Shown: positions 55,962 through 64,000 of the stretch, piece by piece
How the letters are laid out: each line of letters opens with the position of its first letter
Position numbering within the stretch: the first letter of the stretch is position 1
NCBI RefSeq assembly: GCF_027913215.1
Contig: NZ_CP115784.1
Span: 3,254,306 to 3,318,305 of the forward strand
Reading direction: 5' to 3'
From: Paracoccus aerodenitrificans
GTDB taxonomy: Bacteria; Pseudomonadota; Alphaproteobacteria; Rhodobacterales; Rhodobacteraceae
DNA length: 64,000 nt
The notes under the pieces: generated by a model
The model's database searches: none
Seen by the model: the letters and a program-made list of their open reading frames with translations, nothing else
Told to the model about the DNA's origin: nothing
Made by a program: the position numbers and the translations under genes

Positions 55962-57881
55962 ATGATGAGCCAAGATCGCCCGAAAACGCCGGTCCTCGAC
56001 CGGGTCAACCTGCCCACGGACCTCAAGTCGCTCAGCGACCGGGAACTGACGCGGCTTGCCGATGAACTGCGCTCGGAAACGATCAGCGCCGTCAGCGAAA
56101 CCGGCGGTCATCTCGGGGCGGGGTTGGGTGTTGTCGAACTGACCGTGGCGCTTCATGCGGTGTTCGACGCGCCACGCGACAAGATCATCTGGGATGTCGG
56201 GCATCAATGCTATCCCCACAAGATCCTGACCGGGCGGCGCGACCGCATCCGGACGCTGCGCAGCGGCGGCGGCCTGTCCGGCTTCACCAAGCGGTCGGAA
56301 AGCCCGTATGACGCGTTCGGGGCGGGGCACAGCTCGACCTCGATCAGCGCGGCGCTTGGTTTCGCGATGGCGCGGGAACTGGGCGGAGAGCCGGGGGACG
56401 CTGTTGCTGTCATCGGGGATGGCGCGATGTCCGCCGGCATGGCCTTCGAGGCGCTGAACAATGCCGGTCATCTGGGCAGGCGGCTTTTCGTGATCCTCAA
56501 CGATAATGAAATGTCCATCGCGCCGCCGACCGGGGCGCTGTCCTCATATCTGACGCGTCTCTATACCGAGGGTCCGTTTCAGGAACTCAAGTCGATGGCA
56601 AAGGGTGCGGTCGGTTTCCTGCCCGGACCGCTGCAAGAGGGTGCCCGCCGCGCCAAGGAAATGCTGAAGGGCATGGCGATTGGCGGGACGATGTTCGAGG
56701 AACTGGGCTTTTCCTATATCGGCCCGGTGGACGGTCACGATATGGATCAGCTTCTGCCTTTGCTGCGGGCGGTCAGGGCACGTGCCACCGGGCCGGTACT
56801 GATCCATGCGATCACGAAGAAGGGCAAGGGATACGCCCCCGCCGAGGATGCCGCCGACAGAGGCCATGCCCGCGGTAAATTCAATGTTTCGACCGGGGTG
56901 CAGGCCAAGGCGAAATCCAATGCGCCAAGCTATACCAGCGTTTTCGCGCGGTCCCTCATGGCCGAGGCAGAGCAGGATTCCTCGATTGTCGCGGTCACGG
57001 CGGCGATGCCGGACGGGACCGGGCTCAATCTCTTCGCCGAGAGGTTCCCGCGCCGCTGCTTCGATGTCGGCATCGCGGAACAGCATGCCGTGACGTTCTC
57101 GGCGGGGATGGCTGCGGGCGGGCTGAAGCCGTTTTGCGCGATTTATTCGACCTTCCTGCAGCGCGGCTATGATCAGGTCGTGCATGATGTGGCGATTCAG
57201 CGGCTGCCGGTGCGTTTCGCCATTGATCGGGCAGGGCTTGTCGGGGCCGACGGGGCGACCCATGCCGGGGCGTTCGATATCGGCTTTCTGTCCAGCCTGC
57301 CTGGGATGGTGGTCATGGCCGCCGCAGATGAGGCCGAACTGGTGCATATGGTGGCAACCGCAGCCGCGCATCAGGATGGCCCGATCGCCTTCCGTTTCCC
57401 GCGTGGCGAGGGGACCGGGGTTGAGATGCCCGAGCGGGGTCAGCCGCTTGAAATCGGCAAGGGCCGGGTGATCGTTCCCGGCAGGCGTGTTGCGATCCTG
57501 TCCTTTGGAACACGTATGTCCGAAGTCATGAAGGCCCGTGAATCGCTGGCCGCGTTGGGGATCAGCCCGACTGTCGCGGATGCGCGTTTCGCCAAGCCTC
57601 TGGACCGCGAACTGATCCTGCAACTCGCCCGCGAGCATGAGGCGCTGATCACGATCGAGGAAGGGGCTGTCGGCGGCTTCGGAAGCCATGTTGCGCAGCT
57701 TCTCTCTGATGAGGGTGTGTTCGATCACGGCCTGAAATTCCGCTCAATGGTGCTGCCAGATACTTTCATTGACCATGACTCACCCGCTGCCATGTATGCG
57801 GATGCAAGGATGAACGCGCCGGATATCGAGGCGAAGGTGCTGGACGTTCTCGGCGTGGCGCGTATGACCGCCCGGGCCTGA
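55962..57881 (+). CDS. dxs: 1-deoxy-D-xylulose-5-phosphate synthase
   Basis: A 639-residue thiamine-diphosphate enzyme, the first step of the non-mevalonate isoprenoid route. The ThDP motif is [18 protein letters not shown], with [13 protein letters not shown] and [24 protein letters not shown] (quoted as SGFTKR and GHSSTSIS) around the substrate, and [15 protein letters not shown] with the catalytic glutamate in the C-terminal half. The ATG pair at 55962/55965 has GGAAAGGG upstream; the frame stays open into ispA and should not be used there. Confidence 0.95.
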   Translation: MMSQDRPKTPVLDRVNLPTDLKSLSDRELTRLADELRSETISAVSETGGHLGAGLGVVELTVALHAVFDAPRDKIIWDVGHQCYPHKILTGRRDRIRTLRSGGGLSGFTKRSESPYDAFGAGHSSTSISAALGFAMARELGGEPGDAVAVIGDGAMSAGMAFEALNNAGHLGRRLFVILNDNEMSIAPPTGALSSYLTRLYTEGPFQELKSMAKGAVGFLPGPLQEGARRAKEMLKGMAIGGTMFEELGFSYIGPVDGHDMDQLLPLLRAVRARATGPVLIHAITKKGKGYAPAEDAADRGHARGKFNVSTGVQAKAKSNAPSYTSVFARSLMAEAEQDSSIVAVTAAMPDGTGLNLFAERFPRRCFDVGIAEQHAVTFSAGMAAGGLKPFCAIYSTFLQRGYDQVVHDVAIQRLPVRFAIDRAGLVGADGATHAGAFDIGFLSSLPGMVVMAAADEAELVHMVATAAAHQDGPIAFRFPRGEGTGVEMPERGQPLEIGKGRVIVPGRRVAILSFGTRMSEVMKARESLAALGISPTVADARFAKPLDRELILQLAREHEALITIEEGAVGGFGSHVAQLLSDEGVFDHGLKFRSMVLPDTFIDHDSPAAMYADARMNAPDIEAKVLDVLGVARMTARA

Positions 57882-57902
57882 TACTGCCTGAAGGAACAGC
57901 CG

Positions 57903-58622
57903 ATGTCGCGCCATACGCATCCGGATGCTCATCCCGACGATCCTCACTTCATCGCGCGTTCGGCCTGGCTTCGTGCGGCGGTGCTGGGGGCGAATGACGG
58001 GATCGTCTCGGTGGCCTCGCTGCTGGCGGGGGTCGCGGCATCAGGGGCCGCGCATGAATCCGTGATGCTTGCCGGGCTTGCCGGTTTGTCGGCGGGTGCC
58101 TTGTCTATGGCAGCGGGCGAATATGTCTCGGTCTCCAGTCAGGCGGATATCGAACGCGCCGATATCCTGCGGGAAACCGAGGCGCTGTCGAATAATCCGC
58201 ATGTCGAACTGGAGGAACTCGCCGGGATCTATGAACAGCGCGGCCTGTCCCCCGATACGGCGCTGACCGTCGCGCGGGAACTGACCGAGCATGACGCGCT
58301 TGCTGCACATATCAGGGATGAGCTCGGCCTGTCGGATGCGCATGATGGGGCCAATCCGGTTCAGGCGGCGGTCACTTCGGCGCTGACCTTTTCGGCGGCA
58401 GGGGCGGTGCCGCTTGCGGGTGCGGCGCTTTCGGGCGGTTCGGATACGATCATGTTGGTGTGGATCGCCACATTGCTTGCGCTTGCACTGCTTGGCGCTG
58501 TCGGAGCGCGTGCCGGAGGCGCGCCGATAGGCAAGGCCGTGCTTCGCGTGCTATTCTGGGGCAGTTTCGCAATGGCGGTGACTGCGGGAATCGGCCGGGT
58601 TTTCGGCGTGGCAATGGGATAG
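57903..58622 (+). CDS. VIT1/CCC1 family membrane protein
   Basis: A 239-residue membrane protein of the VIT1/CCC1 transporter family. It begins with the hallmark LGANDGIVSVASLLAGVAASG, a second helix with AGLSAGALSMAAGEYVSVSSQ, a charged cytoplasmic middle (about 80-150), and three C-terminal helices. The eukaryotic members move Fe2+ or Mn2+ into vacuoles; bacterial relatives export or store these metals, which complements the SitABCD importer. It follows dxs by 21 bases and precedes the SH3 gene by 5. Confidence 0.88.
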   Translation: MSRHTHPDAHPDDPHFIARSAWLRAAVLGANDGIVSVASLLAGVAASGAAHESVMLAGLAGLSAGALSMAAGEYVSVSSQADIERADILRETEALSNNPHVELEELAGIYEQRGLSPDTALTVARELTEHDALAAHIRDELGLSDAHDGANPVQAAVTSALTFSAAGAVPLAGAALSGGSDTIMLVWIATLLALALLGAVGARAGGAPIGKAVLRVLFWGSFAMAVTAGIGRVFGVAMG

Positions 58623-58627
58623 ATGCG

Positions 58628-59239
58628 ATGCTTTGGCGATTATTATTTCTGATGCTGATGGCGACGCCTGCGGCAGCGACACAGGAATATATTCTGCCGA
58701 CCTTGTTCGATATAAGCGATGTTGCTGCCGATGATGTGCTGAATATTCGCGAAAGCCCCTCTGCCGATGCCGCGATCATCGGTAGCCTGCCTCCCGATGC
58801 TACCGGGATCGAGATCGTCGCGACACATGGAAACTGGGGTGCGATGAATGTCGGAGAGCGTTCCGGTTGGGTCTCGATGCGCTATCTGACCTATCGCACG
58901 GATGTGTGGAATGCGGATGCGCTTCCCGAGAATTTCTCATGCTCGGGGACCGAGCCGTTCTGGTCCTTTGAACCCCGCGCGGAAGGTCTGGTCTGGTGGA
59001 CGCCCGAAGGCGAGACCGTCTATGACCGGCTGACGGTTCTGGATACCGGCGTTTTCCGCAGCCCGCGCCGGGGCCTTGTCGCGCAGGGCGATGCGGGACG
59101 GCTGATGGCAAGTGTGACCAATGCGGCCTGCAATGACGGCATGTCCGAACGGCAATTCGGGCTGGAAGCGACAGTGATTCTTGAGGATGTTTCCACGCAG
59201 CTTTACAGTGGCTGCTGCCAGATCGCGCCCGCCCGCTGA
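58628..59239 (+). CDS. Exported SH3-domain protein with C-terminal COG3650-like domain
   Basis: A 203-residue protein with a signal peptide cleaved near AAA-TQ (residue 18), a bacterial SH3 domain at about 28-85 (DVLNIRESPSADAAIIGSLP, then GERSGWVSMRYL), and a C-terminal domain with CSGTEPFWSFE and CNDGMSERQFG typical of the COG3650/META-like group. Likely periplasmic, probably binding wall or another envelope partner. Its end lies two bases from the ubiB stop (converging). Confidence 0.8.
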   Translation: MLWRLLFLMLMATPAAATQEYILPTLFDISDVAADDVLNIRESPSADAAIIGSLPPDATGIEIVATHGNWGAMNVGERSGWVSMRYLTYRTDVWNADALPENFSCSGTEPFWSFEPRAEGLVWWTPEGETVYDRLTVLDTGVFRSPRRGLVAQGDAGRLMASVTNAACNDGMSERQFGLEATVILEDVSTQLYSGCCQIAPAR

Positions 59240-59241
59240 TC

Positions 59242-60777
59242 CTATCCGAGCGCCGCGATCAGCAGCAACAGCACCGCCATTGCGCTTGCCCCGATTGCCG
59301 CCGACCGCCACTCGATCCCGCTTTTGCGCCGTGTCTCGCTGTGCTGCGATTGCTGCCGTGCACGCCAGATTGCATCCTCGATCAGTTGCGGCATCAGTGG
59401 CATTGCGCGATGCAGGATGCGGATGATCTGCTTGCTGTCCTCGGCAAGCGCACGGGGGCCGAGATTGTCCTTGATGTAATCCTCGACGACCGGGCGGGCT
59501 GCCTTCCAGATATTCAAATTCGGGTTCAGCGACCGCGCCACGCCCTCGACCACGACCATCGTGCGCTGAAGCAGGATCAGCTCTGTCCGGGTCTGCATGC
59601 CGAACCGCTCGGTGACCTCGAACAGATATCCCAGCAGATTGGCCATAGAGATCTGGCTGGCATCCGCGCCGAAAATCGGCTCTCCGACGGCGCGAAGGGC
59701 ACGGGCGAAGGCTGCCGGGTCGCGGTCACGGGGGACATAGCCCGCCTCGAAATGGACCTTCGCCAGCATATCGTAGTCGCGCCTGATGAAGCCCATCAGG
59801 ATGTCGGCATAGATTCGGCGGGTATATTCGTCGATCTCGCCCATGATGCCGAAATCATAGGCAATCAGATCGCCATTCGCAGCGACCTTCAGATTGCCCT
59901 GATGCATATCGCCGTGGAAAAATCCGTCGCGCAGCGCGTGGGACAGGAAAAGCTGGAGAATGCGCTCTGCAAGCGCCTCTGTGTCATGTCCGGCGGCCCG
60001 GATCGCGGCGATATCGCCAAGCGAGATGCCTTCAGCCCAGTCCGAGGTCAGGATGCGGCGCGAGGACAGATTCCAATGCGGCGCTGGAACCTGAAACCCG
60101 GCATCGTCCTTGGTATTCTCGGCAAAGAGTGAGGCCGAGGCCGCCTCAAGCCGCAAATCCAGTTCACCGCTGACCACGCCTTCAAAATGGGACACGACAT
60201 CTTTCGGCCTCAGCCGGCGCGTCGCGGGCGACAGAAGTTCGATCATATCCGCGCCGAAATGGAAGGCGTCGATATCGCGTGAGAATGCGCCGCTGATGCC
60301 TGGGCGCAGCACCTTCACCGCGATTTCCTGCCCGGTATCGGCCAGCCTCGCGCGGTGCACCTGCGCGATCGAGGCCGCTGCGACGGGTTCCGAGAATTCG
60401 CTGAACACATCCTCGATGCGGCGACCGAGATCGGCCTCGATCATCGATTTGGCGGTCTCGGTCGGAAACGGAGGCAGCTTGTCCTGGAGATAGGTCAGCT
60501 GATCGGCCAGTTCGACCCCGACCACATCCGGGCGCGTCGAGAGGATCTGGCCGAATTTGATATAGGCTGGACCAAGCGCCGTGATCGCACGGGTGACCGG
60601 AGGCAGATCCGGATCGCCACGATATCCCAACCACCGGAAGGGCCAGCCAAGAATCCGTGCCGCGATTCGGACATTGCGCGGGGCCTGCATGGCATCGAGC
60701 GCCACGCCCATTGCACCGGAACGCTCAAAAGTGGCGCCGGTGCGGATCAGGCGCCAGATATTGTGAGGTCCGCGCAT
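59242..60777 (-). CDS. ubiB: Ubiquinone biosynthesis kinase-like protein UbiB
   Basis: A 511-residue atypical kinase (ABC1/UbiB/ADCK). The KxGQ motif is present as YIKFGQILSTRPDVVG, followed by ASIAQVHRA with the Ala-rich loop, the ExD and FHGDMHQGN catalytic region and YDFGIMG. Two C-terminal hydrophobic helices should anchor it. It supports ubiquinone synthesis. The start at 60777 lies one base after the ubiE stop, so the pair is coupled. Confidence 0.92.
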   Translation of the reverse strand: MRGPHNIWRLIRTGATFERSGAMGVALDAMQAPRNVRIAARILGWPFRWLGYRGDPDLPPVTRAITALGPAYIKFGQILSTRPDVVGVELADQLTYLQDKLPPFPTETAKSMIEADLGRRIEDVFSEFSEPVAAASIAQVHRARLADTGQEIAVKVLRPGISGAFSRDIDAFHFGADMIELLSPATRRLRPKDVVSHFEGVVSGELDLRLEAASASLFAENTKDDAGFQVPAPHWNLSSRRILTSDWAEGISLGDIAAIRAAGHDTEALAERILQLFLSHALRDGFFHGDMHQGNLKVAANGDLIAYDFGIMGEIDEYTRRIYADILMGFIRRDYDMLAKVHFEAGYVPRDRDPAAFARALRAVGEPIFGADASQISMANLLGYLFEVTERFGMQTRTELILLQRTMVVVEGVARSLNPNLNIWKAARPVVEDYIKDNLGPRALAEDSKQIIRILHRAMPLMPQLIEDAIWRARQQSQHSETRRKSGIEWRSAAIGASAMAVLLLLIAALG

Positions 60778-60778
60778 G

Positions 60779-61525
60779 CTACAGCTTCCAGCCCGAATGC
60801 AGCGCCGCAATGCCCATCGACAGGTTGCGATATTGCACCCGCTCGAATCCGGCATCGCGGATCATGCCCGCGAATATCTCCTGATCCGGGAAGCGGCGGA
60901 TCGATTCGACCAGATATTGATAACTGTCGCGATCATTCGCCACCAGTTGACCCATCGCCGGGATCACGTTGAAACTGTAGCGATCATAGGCCCATTGCAT
61001 CGCCGGGACCGGCAATTGACTGAATTCCAGCACCATCAGCCGCCCGCCGGGGCGCAATACGCGGAATGCCTCGGACAGGGCGTCGGGAATACGGGTGACG
61101 TTGCGGATGCCGAAGCTGATCGTATAGCGGTCGAAACTGTTATCCGGAAAGGGCAGTCCCATCGCATCGCCGGTGACCCAGCCAAGCCGGTCGGCAAGGC
61201 GTCCCGCCTCGGCCCGTTTGCGGCCTTCCACCAGCATCGATTCGGTCATGTCGCAGACCGTGACCCGCGCCTGCGGTGCCCGGTCCAGAAAGCGGAAGGC
61301 GATATCGCCGGTGCCGCCCGCGACATCCAGCAGATGCTGACCGTTCCGAGGTGCCAGCCAGTCCATCATGGCGTTTTTCCAGATGCGGTGAATACCCACG
61401 CTCATCAGGTCGTTCATCACGTCATAACGTGACGCCACGCGCGAAAACACGCCGTGAACCATGCCGGCCTTGTCGTCCTCGGCAATGGTCCGGAAGCCGA
61501 AATGGGTTTGTTTCTCGCTGGTCAT
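60779..61525 (-). CDS. ubiE: Ubiquinone/menaquinone methyltransferase UbiE
   Basis: A 248-residue SAM methyltransferase of ubiquinone synthesis (C-methylation of the ring). The family signatures are [17 protein letters not shown] and the SAM site [13 protein letters not shown], with [16 protein letters not shown] and the C-terminal [12 protein letters not shown]. It diverges from mutM (75-base gap) and is followed by ubiB. Together with the UbiH-type hydroxylase (4.2 kb) and ispA-dxs this region serves quinone synthesis. Confidence 0.94.
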   Translation of the reverse strand: MTSEKQTHFGFRTIAEDDKAGMVHGVFSRVASRYDVMNDLMSVGIHRIWKNAMMDWLAPRNGQHLLDVAGGTGDIAFRFLDRAPQARVTVCDMTESMLVEGRKRAEAGRLADRLGWVTGDAMGLPFPDNSFDRYTISFGIRNVTRIPDALSEAFRVLRPGGRLMVLEFSQLPVPAMQWAYDRYSFNVIPAMGQLVANDRDSYQYLVESIRRFPDQEIFAGMIRDAGFERVQYRNLSMGIAALHSGWKL

Positions 61526-61600
61526 GCTCTTGCCGTTTATGTTGTCCGGGTCCAGTTAGGACCGCAGAATTTGCGACACAATGCGACGAAAGACAGCGAA

Positions 61601-62443
61601 ATGCCAGAACTGCCGGAAGTGGAAACCGTCCGCCGTGGCCTGCTGCCTTATCTGGAGGGGCGGCGCATTGCCCGGCTGACCCTGAACCGCGACGGGTTGC
61701 GTTGGCCGTTCCCGCCGGATCTGGTGCAGGTTGCGACCGGTGCAAGGGTGACCGCGCTGCGGCGCAGGTCGAAATATATACTGGCCGATCTGGACCGGGG
61801 TGCATCTCTGCTGATCCATCTGGGCATGTCGGGCCGGATGCTGATCGAGGGCGAAGGGATCGGCGAATTTCACCGCGATCCGTCGATTCTGCCCCGTCAC
61901 GATCATGTGGTGATCGAAACCGATGAGGGAACGCGCATCACGCTGAACGATGCCCGCCGATTCGGGATGGTGGACCTGATCCGCGACGATAAATCGCCGC
62001 TTCTGGACATGCTGGGGCCTGAACCTCTGGGGGACGGTTTCAGTGGCGAGACGCTGGCAAACGGCTTTCGTGACCGCCGCGCTCCGGTGAAGGCGCTGCT
62101 GCTGGATCAGCGGATCGTGGCGGGGTTGGGGAATATCTATGTCTCCGAGGCTCTGCATCGCGCGGGAATCGATCCCAGACGGGCCGCCGGGCGGATTTCG
62201 CGGCAGCGGCTGGAGGCTTTGGCGCAGCATATCAGGGATGTGCTGACCGAGGCCGTTGCCGCAGGCGGGTCCTCTTTGCGGGATCACCGGCAGGCGACGG
62301 GCGAGCTTGGGTATTTCCAGCACAGTTTCCGCGTCTATGGCCGCGAGGGTGAAGCCTGCCGGAAACCGGGCTGCGCAGGCACGATCCGGCGGATCACCCA
62401 GTCCGGCCGGTCGAGCTTCTGGTGTCCTTCCTGTCAGCGATAG
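61601..62443 (+). CDS. mutM: Formamidopyrimidine-DNA glycosylase MutM
   Basis: A 280-residue glycosylase/AP lyase for 8-oxoguanine. It begins [14 protein letters not shown] with the catalytic Pro2 and Glu3; the lysine in RRRSKYI is the conserved K near 57, and the C-terminal zinc finger CRKPGC...CPSC is complete, with four cysteines. The start at 61601 is chosen because Pro2 must follow the initiator. It diverges from ubiE. Confidence 0.95.
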   Translation: MPELPEVETVRRGLLPYLEGRRIARLTLNRDGLRWPFPPDLVQVATGARVTALRRRSKYILADLDRGASLLIHLGMSGRMLIEGEGIGEFHRDPSILPRHDHVVIETDEGTRITLNDARRFGMVDLIRDDKSPLLDMLGPEPLGDGFSGETLANGFRDRRAPVKALLLDQRIVAGLGNIYVSEALHRAGIDPRRAAGRISRQRLEALAQHIRDVLTEAVAAGGSSLRDHRQATGELGYFQHSFRVYGREGEACRKPGCAGTIRRITQSGRSSFWCPSCQR

Positions 62444-62545
62444 CTTGCCTCGGCGCGGGTCATGGGTTTTGATCCGAGGTGAAGTCTGGCAACCGGTTCG
62501 GGGGTTTGATACGGAGCCCGGACGCGCAAATGCGAGGAAAGCCAC

Positions 62546-63322
62546 ATGGGTTACAAGACCATTACCGTCGAAAATTCCGATAACGTGGCGCTGATCCGCC
62601 TCAATCGTCCGGATGCGCTGAATGCGCTGAATGTTCAGTTGCTCACCGAACTGACGACAGCGCTGAAAGATGCTGACGAGAACGACAAGATCCGCTGCAT
62701 CATCATTACCGGCAGCGAAAAAGCCTTCGCCGCCGGGGCCGATATCAAGGAAATGTCGGATAAAAGCTTCGTCGAGGTCTTCGAACAGGATCTGTTCGCG
62801 GCCCCCTCGGATGCGATCATGCGGATCCGGACGCCGATTATCGCGGCTGTTTCCGGCTATGCGCTTGGTGGCGGCTGTGAACTGGCGATGGCCTGCGATT
62901 TCATCATCTGCGCCGATAATGCCAAATTCGGCCAGCCCGAGATCAATCTGGGTGTCATCCCCGGCATTGGCGGAACGCAGCGGCTGACCCGCTTTGTCGG
63001 CAAATCGAAGGCAATGGACATGACGCTGACCGGTCGCTTCATGGACGCTCAGGAGGCTGAGCGCTCGGGTCTGGTCAGCCGCGTGGTCCCGGCGGCCAAG
63101 CTGATTGCTGAGGCAACGGCGATCGCCCGCAAGATCGCAGAGAAATCTCCGATCGCGGTCAAGGCCGCCAAGGAAGCCGTTAATGAAAGCTACGAATCGA
63201 CCCTCAGCGAGGGGCTGAGATACGAACGCCGCCTGTTCCACTCGCTGTTCGCGACCGAGGATCAGAAAGAGGGCATGGCCGCCTTCCTTGAAAAGCGTGA
63301 GCCTCAGTTCCGGGGCAAGTGA
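62546..63322 (+). CDS. Enoyl-CoA hydratase
   Basis: A 258-residue crotonase-fold enzyme. The acyl-CoA and oxyanion signatures are [20 protein letters not shown] (Ala-Gly-Ala-Asp) and [15 protein letters not shown], and the [17 protein letters not shown] block carries the second catalytic glutamate. It hydrates 2-enoyl-CoA in beta-oxidation or related catabolism. In this family it usually lies between mutM and rpsT, as here. A GAGGAAAG ribosome binding site precedes the ATG. Confidence 0.92.
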   Translation: MGYKTITVENSDNVALIRLNRPDALNALNVQLLTELTTALKDADENDKIRCIIITGSEKAFAAGADIKEMSDKSFVEVFEQDLFAAPSDAIMRIRTPIIAAVSGYALGGGCELAMACDFIICADNAKFGQPEINLGVIPGIGGTQRLTRFVGKSKAMDMTLTGRFMDAQEAERSGLVSRVVPAAKLIAEATAIARKIAEKSPIAVKAAKEAVNESYESTLSEGLRYERRLFHSLFATEDQKEGMAAFLEKREPQFRGK

Positions 63323-63329
63323 TTTTCGC

Positions 63330-63366
63330 TTGGCTTTTTCGCCCGGGCCTTGTATAGGCCCGGGCT
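63330..63366 (+). promoter_or_regulatory. rpsT promoter within a perfect palindrome
   Basis: TTGGCT (63330-63335), 17 bases, TATAGG (63353-63358) with an extended TG at 63351-63352. The -10 box lies in and across the loop of the inverted repeat GCCCGGGCC (63341-63349) and GGCCCGGGC (63357-63365). The element is also placed to end the enoyl-CoA hydratase transcript. A second hairpin, CCGTTC/GAACGG at 63404-63420, lies in the rpsT leader. Confidence 0.55.
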
Positions 63367-63474
63367 TACATGCGCGTGGGCCCGCTTAAGGCAAGAATCA
63401 TGTCCGTTCGACAGGAACGGAGCCGTGGTGCTTTTGCGTAACCGAGATACGAAGAACAGACAGGAATCGCACTC

Positions 63475-63744
63475 ATGGCAAATACTGCCCAGTCCAAAAA
63501 ACGCGCCCGCCAGGTCGAGCGTCGCACCGAAGTCAACAAAGCCCGCCGCTCGCGCATCCGGACCTTTCTGCGCAAGGTAGAAGAGGCGATTGCCTCGGGC
63601 GATGCCGAAGCCGCGAAGGCCGCTTTGCAGGCTGCTCAGCCGGAACTCATGCGTGGCGTGACAAAAGGCGTTTATCATAAGAATACTGCATCGCGCAAAA
63701 TCTCGCGCCTTGCCGCTCGTGTAAAAGCAGTCGGCGCAAACTGA
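63475..63744 (+). CDS. rpsT: 30S ribosomal protein S20
   Basis: An 89-residue, very basic, all-helical ribosomal protein. [13 protein letters not shown] at the start and the C-terminal [21 protein letters not shown] are diagnostic. It binds 16S rRNA early in assembly. It has its own promoter and a leader of about 110 bases with a small hairpin, and ends at a strong terminator. In Rhodobacteraceae dnaA normally comes next. Confidence 0.97.
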   Translation: MANTAQSKKRARQVERRTEVNKARRSRIRTFLRKVEEAIASGDAEAAKAALQAAQPELMRGVTKGVYHKNTASRKISRLAARVKAVGAN

Positions 63745-63792
63745 TTTCCCTTTGGTAAACATGGCCGTTTCGGTCAGCAATTACTGGCTCTG

Positions 63793-63825
63793 GGGGTGCA
63801 TCTTTGATGCGCCCCTTGTCTTTTT
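63793..63825 (+). terminator. Intrinsic terminator of rpsT
   Basis: GGGGTGCATC (63793-63802), loop TTT, GATGCGCCCC (63806-63815) with one G-U pair, followed by ttgtcttttt. It starts 49 bases after the rpsT stop codon. Confidence 0.9.
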
Positions 63826-64000
63826 GGACAGGCTCATCCTGCTGAAAAATCAATAGTTTTATGCAACCCTATGGATTTGCAACGGCTTTGTAACGCCCGT
63901 CCCGGATTCGTTCTTCCGATCTTTCTGTCAAGCACGAAGATCGGTTGCGGGAGGGCTTCGGAAGCGGCTAGCTTCGTCCCTGCGATTCACGTCGCCTTGG
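63826..64000 (+). other. AT-richer leader region at the right edge, expected dnaA upstream
   Basis: No gene is seen after the rpsT terminator. A stretch at about 63838-63890 is AT-rich for this genome, followed by an 8-bp inverted repeat CCGATCTT (63916-63923) and AAGATCGG (63937-63944). By gene order this should be the dnaA promoter region and perhaps part of the origin, but no clear DnaA box (TTATCCACA) is seen within the window, and dnaA itself is not included. Confidence 0.4.

Noticed and set aside
61556..63241. A 561-codon minus-strand frame across mutM and the enoyl-CoA hydratase gene
   Set aside because: It spans two convincing genes and the gap between them, with no family resemblance.
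63855..63863. TTATGCAAC as a DnaA box
   Set aside because: It departs from TTATCCACA at three or more positions and has no companion boxes in the window.

Overview
This 64 kb chromosomal window is high in GC and reads as a member of the Rhodobacteraceae (Alphaproteobacteria), close to Paracoccus or Rhodobacter. The signs are the gene order tolQRAB-pal-cpoB-tilS-ftsH, the block mutM / enoyl-CoA hydratase / rpsT at the right edge (in this family dnaA normally follows rpsT), ubiE-ubiB back to back, a Mur/Fur regulator divergent from a sitABCD manganese transporter, a MutL with the nicking-endonuclease motif, and many TGATG or ATGA stop/start overlaps. No rRNA, tRNA, IS element, phage gene or CRISPR array was found. 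Most of the window is conserved core genome, and accessory material is limited.

Layout. 0.1-4.2 kb: an MFS transporter, then xthA and a ybbN / LON-domain / Trm112 operon. 4.2-10.8 kb: a ubiquinone-type hydroxylase, an amidase, a DapC-like aminotransferase with a striking hairpin over its ribosome binding site, and ftsK. 10.9-17.2 kb: a DUF2268 metallopeptidase, an aspartate-semialdehyde-dehydrogenase-like protein that has lost both catalytic residues, and a complete branched-chain amino acid/amide-type ABC transporter. 17.4-21.5 kb: Mur/Fur and sitABCD. 21.6-26.2 kb: an accessory cassette of small-molecule proteins (two NTF2/SnoaL-like proteins, an alpha/beta hydrolase, two VOC proteins, a tandem DUF1428 protein) read away from an HxlR-type regulator across a shared operator/promoter. 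26.3-31.3 kb: a PRC-barrel protein, an ornithine-decarboxylase-type enzyme, a DUF2235 hydrolase, metF and metR.

31.4-41.7 kb: suhB, ybgC, the Tol-Pal envelope system, tilS and ftsH. 41.7-46.5 kb: a 26-residue membrane peptide, chorismate mutase, folD, an SdhAF4-like protein, an RsmB-type methyltransferase and a heparinase II/III protein. 46.5-52.4 kb: purH, lspA, a DUF3035 lipoprotein, a catalytic/non-catalytic pair of M16 peptidases and a glycine-zipper mini-lipoprotein. 52.5-59.2 kb: mutL, a DUF3775 protein, xseB-ispA-dxs (isoprenoid supply), a VIT1-like protein and an SH3-domain protein. 59.2-64 kb: ubiB-ubiE, divergent from mutM, then an enoyl-CoA hydratase and rpsT. The isoprenoid genes xseB-ispA-dxs and the quinone genes ubiE, ubiB and the UbiH-type hydroxylase together serve ubiquinone synthesis.

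The points most worth following are the predicted pseudoenzyme at 11.7 kb, the hairpin that can hide the ribosome binding site at 6.9 kb, the tiny membrane peptide at 41.8 kb, and the HxlR-controlled cassette with overlapping divergent promoters. All functional statements are by recognition of family motifs; no database search was run.
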